A DNA stretch of 42,944 nt from a virus. The stretch lies in the IMG/VR virus record IMGVR_UViG_3300045118_000151, positions 1 through 42,944 of that record, one strand, 5' to 3'. Every line of letters starts with the position of its first letter. Position 1 is the first letter of the stretch. Under the pieces are notes generated by a model, which made no database searches, was not told where the DNA came from, and saw only the letters and a program-made list of their open reading frames with translations. Made by a program: the position numbers and the translations under genes. This document shows, in pieces, positions 38,872-42,944 of the stretch.

Positions 38872-39632
38872 AATACAAATTGAAAAGCCTGAGGTTTAAT
38901 TTTTTTTAATGCTCTATGTCTGTCTAAATTTAATTCAACAATCCAGCCACCTCTTACTGGCTGAATTCCTTTTCTTTTCAAGTAATCGTTCTGTTTCTGA
39001 AATGCCCCACACATAAATAAATGTATATTTCGATAAACCATATACATCATCCTATGTAAATGCCCGAATAAAAGAATATCTGGTTTCTGGCCACCTTCTA
39101 ATTCATTTATATATTTTTGAGGCGAATAACTAATTGCATAAGCAAAACCATAATCAGGATGAGCCAAGTCTATATTCACATTATTCCATTTAACTCTTGC
39201 ATAATATCTACCCAAATAAATTATATCTTTCCTTCCTTCAAAATCCTGTTTTTCGCTTCCATCTTTAGGGATTGCTCCGCCGTGAACAATTAAATTGCCT
39301 ACATCTATTCCGCTTCTTCTATAAGCTTTTAAATCGTGATTTCCTGTTATGACCATAGTTTCAATCCCTTCAATCTTTGGATAATTTCTGTTAAAATATT
39401 CTGCCTGTCTTTCTGTGCCGATTACTTTTAAATCATTCTCCTGCCCCATATAGACACCATTTCCGTCAGTTAAATCTCCTGAATGAAAAACTCTGGTTAT
39501 CCCTTCTCTTTTAAAAATATCATACATTTCGTGCAAATGCTCCAAATCCTCACTTTCTGTTCCCAAATGAGTATCACTCACAATACCAAACCTTATTACT
39601 CTATCAGGTGTTTGTATTCTTTTGTGTATCAT
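38868..39632 (-). CDS. Calcineurin-like metallophosphoesterase
   Basis: 254 residues. Complete metal-binding set: VSDTHLG (18-24), HSGDLTDG (50-57), TGNHD (96-100), DLAHPDYG (155-162) and GHLH (190-193). Family members include Mre11-type nucleases and phosphatases; the absence of a capping domain speaks for a plain phosphoesterase or simple nuclease. In a virus with Ku, ligase and RuvB-like genes, DNA end processing is an attractive but unproven role. Leaderless promoter with an operator-like repeat. Confidence 0.85.
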   Translation of the reverse strand: MIHKRIQTPDRVIRFGIVSDTHLGTESEDLEHLHEMYDIFKREGITRVFHSGDLTDGNGVYMGQENDLKVIGTERQAEYFNRNYPKIEGIETMVITGNHDLKAYRRSGIDVGNLIVHGGAIPKDGSEKQDFEGRKDIIYLGRYYARVKWNNVNIDLAHPDYGFAYAISYSPQKYINELEGGQKPDILLFGHLHRMMYMVYRNIHLFMCGAFQKQNDYLKRKGIQPVRGGWIVELNLDRHRALKKIKPQAFQFVL

Positions 39633-39637
39633 AATTT

Positions 39638-39665
39638 AGTAAGTTTCCTTACTTTATAAATTTAT
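39638..39665 (-). promoter_or_regulatory. TATA promoter with operator palindrome
   Basis: AAATTTATAAAG (minus strand) centred about 25 bases before the ATG at 39632. Between them lies the inverted repeat AGTAAG-TTTC-CTTACT (39638-39653), positioned to block initiation. Confidence 0.6.
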
Positions 39666-39666
39666 T

Positions 39667-39701
39667 GAAAAATAAAAATTAAATAAAAATAAAAAATTAA
39701 A
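39667..39701 (-). terminator. T-rich terminator after the membrane-protein gene
   Basis: Minus strand with successive runs of T (TTTTTTATTTTTATTTAATT and more) directly after the stop at 39706, as in archaeal termination. Confidence 0.55.
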
Positions 39702-39705
39702 GAAG

Positions 39706-40152
39706 TTAATAAGAAACAACTGGTTTCTCGCCTTCTTCATATGTTACTTCAACATCAAATGTTTTGTAACATTGTTTGATGTCATCCTGCTTGTATTTAA
39801 GTTTTACCTCAAATCCAATAGTCTGAGTATCATCATCATTATCTATAGAGACATCCTCACCGATTTTATTAACTGAAATCTGACTCCAGTCATATTCATT
39901 TCCCGAACAAATATAAGGATCATCTTTCTTCAAGTCTTTAAGGAAGTCTTTTAATGCGTTCTCTTTTAGAACAGCTATTTTGTCGACTTCAACAGTTATG
40001 TTTTTCTCTACAGTTACCTGAACTGGCACCTCTTTAATTACTTCTTTTTCGACAACTTCAACATCTGGATGTATAGCATATCCTAACAGCAAAGCTGCTG
40101 CGAAAAGAACTACTCCTAAGATGGCCAATCCTGCAATAGATTTTCCGTTCAT
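39706..40152 (-). CDS. N-terminally anchored exported protein
   Basis: 148 residues. One transmembrane helix (residues 6-26, IAGLAILGVVLFAAALLLGY) after a short basic start, then an acidic/lysine stalk (EVVEKEVIKEVPVQVTVEKN) and an acidic globular end with two Cys (DPYICSGNEY; IKQCYKTF) that could form a disulphide. It has strong Shine-Dalgarno (AAAGGAGGGAG), so it is well expressed. Possibly a host-membrane-attached superinfection exclusion or surface protein; inference. Confidence 0.6.
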   Translation of the reverse strand: MNGKSIAGLAILGVVLFAAALLLGYAIHPDVEVVEKEVIKEVPVQVTVEKNITVEVDKIAVLKENALKDFLKDLKKDDPYICSGNEYDWSQISVNKIGEDVSIDNDDDTQTIGFEVKLKYKQDDIKQCYKTFDVEVTYEEGEKPVVSY

Positions 40153-40214
40153 TTTAACTCCCTCCTTTCAGTTTTTGAAATGTGAGACTTCATATTCTTA
40201 GTAGGCTAAATAGG

Positions 40215-40231
40215 TATTTAAAGATTTCTAT
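40215..40231 (-). promoter_or_regulatory. Promoter of the membrane-protein gene
   Basis: Minus strand ATAGAAATCTTTAAATA, about 65 bases before the ATG, giving a leader of about 40 bases that contains the Shine-Dalgarno. Same 17 bases as at 38348-38364. Confidence 0.6.
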
Positions 40232-41074
40232 TTACATAATACCCAAAATACTTGAGCCATTTACTCCGATTTGAACATTAGTAATTTGGCAGTTATCCGT
40301 ATTATTCAATTTTAAAGGAATTTCCCATATCCCATTTCCTATAAAAGTTCCGGGCATTTGAAATATTCCCCCTGAAATATGGCCCCCAATATTATCCAAA
40401 GAGACTGTGAAAGTTCCCCCAGAAATCTGTCCGGGCTGATTTGTCACAGGGCAATTGAATGTTCCTCCAGTGATTGTAGCTGGATTACTAACTGCATAAT
40501 TGAATGTTCCTCCCGAGATAATTGCTCCATTTGTAACATTTGAATTGAAAGTTCCATTACTTATTTTAGCCCCGTTATTATTATTTACTACGGCATTAAA
40601 AGTTCCTCCATCAATAACTCCTCCCGAATTATTCTCACAATAATTAAAAGTTCCCGCACTTATTGTTCCTGTATTATTAACAACAGCATTAAAAGTTCCA
40701 CCAAGAATATTATGAGTATTAGTCACTTGAGCAAAAAAAGAACCATTAATAATAGTTGTTGATGAACCTGAAGTTGTAACTGTTCCATTATAATTGCCTG
40801 TTACTATTTGTCCCGTTCCCGATAAACTCACAGCCCCATTAAAAGTCCCATTAAGCATTCCGCCATTAGTTGATACACTTCCATTATAAGTTCCTCCCTC
40901 TATTGTTGCTCCGTCATAAGTCCAATTAGCGTCAGAAGTCCCTGTGCTTGGATTATTTGTTACGACAACCCCCTTAGTTACTGTATCTCCTGTTGTAGGT
41001 ATTCCTTCTGGAATATAATTACTTGCTACATCTAAATCACCAGAACTTGTTCCAGACCATATATAGCTTGTCAT
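40232..41074 (-). CDS. Repeat-rich adhesin/fibre (GGTFN repeats)
   Basis: 280 residues built of about ten 18-20-residue repeats around I-x-GGTFN-x-x-V-x-N, which probably form a beta-solenoid. Short N-terminal domain (MTSYIWSGTSSGDLDVASNY) and a C-terminal cap. It is the last gene of the second fibre cassette, in the place held by the beta-helix fibre in the first. Confidence 0.65.
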   Translation of the reverse strand: MTSYIWSGTSSGDLDVASNYIPEGIPTTGDTVTKGVVVTNNPSTGTSDANWTYDGATIEGGTYNGSVSTNGGMLNGTFNGAVSLSGTGQIVTGNYNGTVTTSGSSTTIINGSFFAQVTNTHNILGGTFNAVVNNTGTISAGTFNYCENNSGGVIDGGTFNAVVNNNNGAKISNGTFNSNVTNGAIISGGTFNYAVSNPATITGGTFNCPVTNQPGQISGGTFTVSLDNIGGHISGGIFQMPGTFIGNGIWEIPLKLNNTDNCQITNVQIGVNGSSILGIM

Positions 41075-41075
41075 T

Positions 41076-41453
41076 TTAGTATCCCGGTATAAAACTTACC
41101 ACATAGAATTTATCTGCACTTGTATCAGCAACAACACAGAGCATATCCATTTGATTTGAGCCTGTGCTAAAAGGAAGTGGTGTAGTTGCACTTGAAGGAA
41201 TTGAAAATTTATTGCCAAGAGTGACTGTTCTATTTCCAGAACCATCTTGTTTTATAAACCAAACATAATTTTCTGCATCTATGGGATTGGTTGGATTTCC
41301 AAGAATTGTATTCCCTGTAAGTGTGACTGTGAAAATATCTCCTAAACTTAAATTAGTAGAAGTCGTAGTAGAACAAGTTAAAGCAATTTTAACAGGTGTT
41401 GTATCTTCATAATAATCTAACTGCCCTGAAATCGGGTTAAATTTATATGACAT
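41076..41453 (-). CDS. Fibre-associated protein with KFNP N-terminus (paralogue)
   Basis: 125 residues starting MSYKFNPISGQLDYYED, paralogous in its N-terminus to the 995 gene. The rest is a beta-sandwich-like sequence (KIALTCSTTTSTNLSLGDIF, GNRTVTLGNKFSI). ATGA-type overlap with the upstream gene. Confidence 0.6.
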   Translation of the reverse strand: MSYKFNPISGQLDYYEDTTPVKIALTCSTTTSTNLSLGDIFTVTLTGNTILGNPTNPIDAENYVWFIKQDGSGNRTVTLGNKFSIPSSATTPLPFSTGSNQMDMLCVVADTSADKFYVVSFIPGY

Positions 41454-41881
41454 TATTTAGAAATAGAAACTAAATCAGACCCAGAATATTCAAAACTTAT
41501 AGTGGCTGTTGTAGTTCCTGCACTTCCCCCTATTTTGTAAACTGAACTTGTCAAATTTCCAGAACCATCATAGGAGAGAGCAACATAATCATAATTACTT
41601 GGAGCCAAACTATTTCCAACATTAACAGCTAATTGACCAACTGAATTAACATCTGCTCTTGCATCTGTTGTAGCACTCTTAATCTCAACAGCACCTATCT
41701 GAATATCAGAGGTTGTTAATGTAACTCCTGAAAAATCAGCATCTATTCTTAATTTCCCCTCTGGAGTAAAATTAGCAGCTACTGATTCTCCTTGTCCTCT
41801 TGCCGCAGGGCTTCCTGTTTCAACAATTCCCCCTATATTAGTAATCAAAGGATATGGAATTTCATCTCTTGGATTTGTCAT
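41453..41881 (-). CDS. Fibre protein with IGAVEIK motif (paralogue)
   Basis: 142 residues; IQIGAVEIKSATTDARADVN and YDYVALSYDGSGNLTSSVYK match the 1423 gene, without its repeat-rich shaft. First gene of the second cassette; two possible TATA elements lie upstream. Confidence 0.6.
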   Translation of the reverse strand: MTNPRDEIPYPLITNIGGIVETGSPAARGQGESVAANFTPEGKLRIDADFSGVTLTTSDIQIGAVEIKSATTDARADVNSVGQLAVNVGNSLAPSNYDYVALSYDGSGNLTSSVYKIGGSAGTTTATISFEYSGSDLVSISK

Positions 41882-41904
41882 AAGTTCTTTAATAAAAATT
41901 GCTT

Positions 41905-41934
41905 TAAATAGTTTTTTAAAGTTTTATATAAACT
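41905..41934 (-). promoter_or_regulatory. Late-type promoter/leader of the second fibre cassette
   Basis: Minus strand TTTATATAAAACTTT then CTATTTAAAGC, the same two-part order as at 2.6 and 17.7 kb, ending about 25 bases before the ATG at 41881. Confidence 0.5.
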
Positions 41935-42130
41935 CCTTTTTTAGTTCATTAAACACTTCCTCGTCTGTCTTCCAGTCTGCATAAAAATTGCTTGCTCTCT
42001 CTCCATTTAAATGTAGACCGAATTTTGAAGAATTGTCTACAATAAACTCCATATAAACTTCTAATCCATTTGGTCCGAAGATATCTACATTAACTTTATT
42101 TATTTCATAATTTTGATTATTTATTAACAT
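41924..42130 (-). CDS. Small tail-module protein
   Basis: 68 residues (MLINNQNYEINKVNVDIFGP...), mixed alpha/beta, overlapping the previous ORF by 7 bases. Could be a chaperone of the fibre gene; unknown family. Confidence 0.5.
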   Translation of the reverse strand: MLINNQNYEINKVNVDIFGPNGLEVYMEFIVDNSSKFGLHLNGERASNFYADWKTDEEVFNELKKEFI

Positions 42131-42282
42131 CCGAATGGGTAACTCCTTTCAGTTGAACTTTCTACAACAGGATAAACAAAAGTTCCTATTAATGGATAAA
42201 ATAAAGTTTTATCACACCAAAAGGTAGGTTTTGTTCCTTCATCAAATTTAACTGGATTTGCATAAACTGAATAAATTGTCAT
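42124..42282 (-). CDS. Small fibre-module protein with MTIY start
   Basis: 52 residues beginning MTIYSVYANPVKFDEG, sharing its first residues with the fibres at 998 and 2091 (MTIYxV). It starts in ATGA with the partial gene upstream. Unknown function. Confidence 0.5.
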   Translation of the reverse strand: MTIYSVYANPVKFDEGTKPTFWCDKTLFYPLIGTFVYPVVESSTERSYPFGC

Positions 42283-42944
42283 GTTATTGTAAAGTCATCA
42301 AAGTAAAATGCGTGAGTTGTTGAGTTTGGAATTATCTCAAAACTCAATTCTCCGTTACTTGTAACATCTCCTGAATTTGCTGTATATGAATATTGAACCC
42401 AACTGGTTGTTAAACTGCTGATAGTTGCTCCAGTGGTTATTGTCTTTCCATTTAATCTTAATATAGGCACAATAGTCCCAGCCCAGCCAGCATTTGCTTT
42501 AATGTAAACACTTACCGTATATCCTGTTCCACTTGTTGCTTTAAAAGACATTAATTTAATTGGACTAACTTGAATTGCCATAGTTGATTTAAAAGTAAAT
42601 TGCCAACAAGGCGGAGTAGTTCTATAAGTGGCTGAGGATTTTTGTATTGATTGATTAGCCCAATATTGTCCATCTACAGGTCCATTAGTCCAGTTTTCTA
42701 TTTGGTATCTTGGCCTTAAATAATTTGCTCCTGCTACATCATTTATTGATTTGGCAGTTGAAGGTGCATCAATCGTGCAATCATTTACAAAAACAGTATC
42801 GCAATTTAAAACTGTATTGATAGCTGTTGTAGTTGGTGTTGTAAATGTTCTTCCCGTAATTCGGATATTTCTTGAATATTGGTCTATATCTATTCCATAT
42901 TTGTCGCTTGTTGAACTTCCGCCAGTAATCTCACATCCCATACA
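42279..42944 (-). CDS. Beta-helix fibre, C-terminal part (partial, runs off window end)
   Basis: The frame is open to the window edge, so the Met at 42941 is probably internal. Residues 1-75 look like the last beta-helix rungs (RNIRITGRTFTTPTTTAINT). The final ~150 residues are a beta-sandwich (WQFTFKSTMAIQVSPIKL..., SFEIIPNSTTHAFYFDDFTI) like carbohydrate-binding modules at fibre ends. It fits as the missing C-terminus of the fibre at 1-998. Confidence 0.65.
   Translation of the reverse strand, partial: CMGCEITGGSSTSDKYGIDIDQYSRNIRITGRTFTTPTTTAINTVLNCDTVFVNDCTIDAPSTAKSINDVAGANYLRPRYQIENWTNGPVDGQYWANQSIQKSSATYRTTPPCWQFTFKSTMAIQVSPIKLMSFKATSGTGYTVSVYIKANAGWAGTIVPILRLNGKTITTGATISSLTTSWVQYSYTANSGDVTSNGELSFEIIPNSTTHAFYFDDFTIT

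Noticed and set aside
40320-40920. CRISPR-like periodic repeats
   Set aside because: The periodicity is that of a coding repeat (GGTFN), with diverged units, no spacers, and an intact reading frame.

Overview
This AT-rich window is almost all of the genome of a tailed (HK97-fold, siphovirus-like) virus of an archaeon. The archaeal call rests on BRE/TATA promoters of the form GAAAGGTTTATA about 25 bases before start codons (leaderless genes), T-rich terminators, a group II (thermosome-type) chaperonin, and a tailed-virus structural module. I see no tRNA, integrase, DNA polymerase, primase or CRISPR array, so replication probably depends on the host, whose lineage I cannot name. The two window ends look like the two halves of one beta-helix tail fibre, so the genome is probably circular or circularly permuted, with a short stretch missing at the join.

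Layout. 24.6 kb down to 1 and on into 42.9-40.2 kb (minus strand) is the late region. It runs AbrB and ribbon-helix-helix regulators, chaperonin, two glycosyltransferases, large terminase, portal, HNH gene, a split prohead protease/scaffold, major capsid protein, connectors, major tail protein, tail assembly proteins, tape measure, a hub/tip protein carrying a LAGLIDADG intein, two small membrane proteins, and many fibre/adhesin genes. A fibre cassette is present twice, on both sides of the window junction. 25.0-25.7 kb is a non-coding control region with repeats and divergent promoters. 25.67-30.57 kb (plus strand) is a compact DNA-transaction operon: small proteins, a Ku homologue, a zinc-ribbon protein, a small membrane protein, a canonical hammerhead ribozyme, a compact LigD-like ATP-dependent DNA ligase, and a RuvB-like AAA+ helicase split into two genes by a fractured intein with an HNH gene between the halves. 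40.2-30.55 kb (minus strand) is an accessory region of many short overlapping genes: metallophosphoesterase, SWIM and zinc-finger proteins, N6-adenine methyltransferase, PD-(D/E)xK nucleases and two paralogues with unusual GC-rich C-termini. It also holds a gene-free stretch at 38.0-38.36 kb that looks like a structured RNA gene.

How it may work together. Ku plus a LigD-type ligase suggests a virus-encoded end-joining system, perhaps used to circularise the genome or repair breaks, with the RuvB-like motor, the Hjc/VRR-like nuclease and the phosphoesterase handling branched DNA. The hammerhead ribozyme would cut the operon transcript between the Ku and the ligase/RuvB parts. Late genes share a conserved promoter/leader block (TTTATATAAAACAAA). 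Nearly all genes overlap as ATGA or TAATG, which points to translational coupling.
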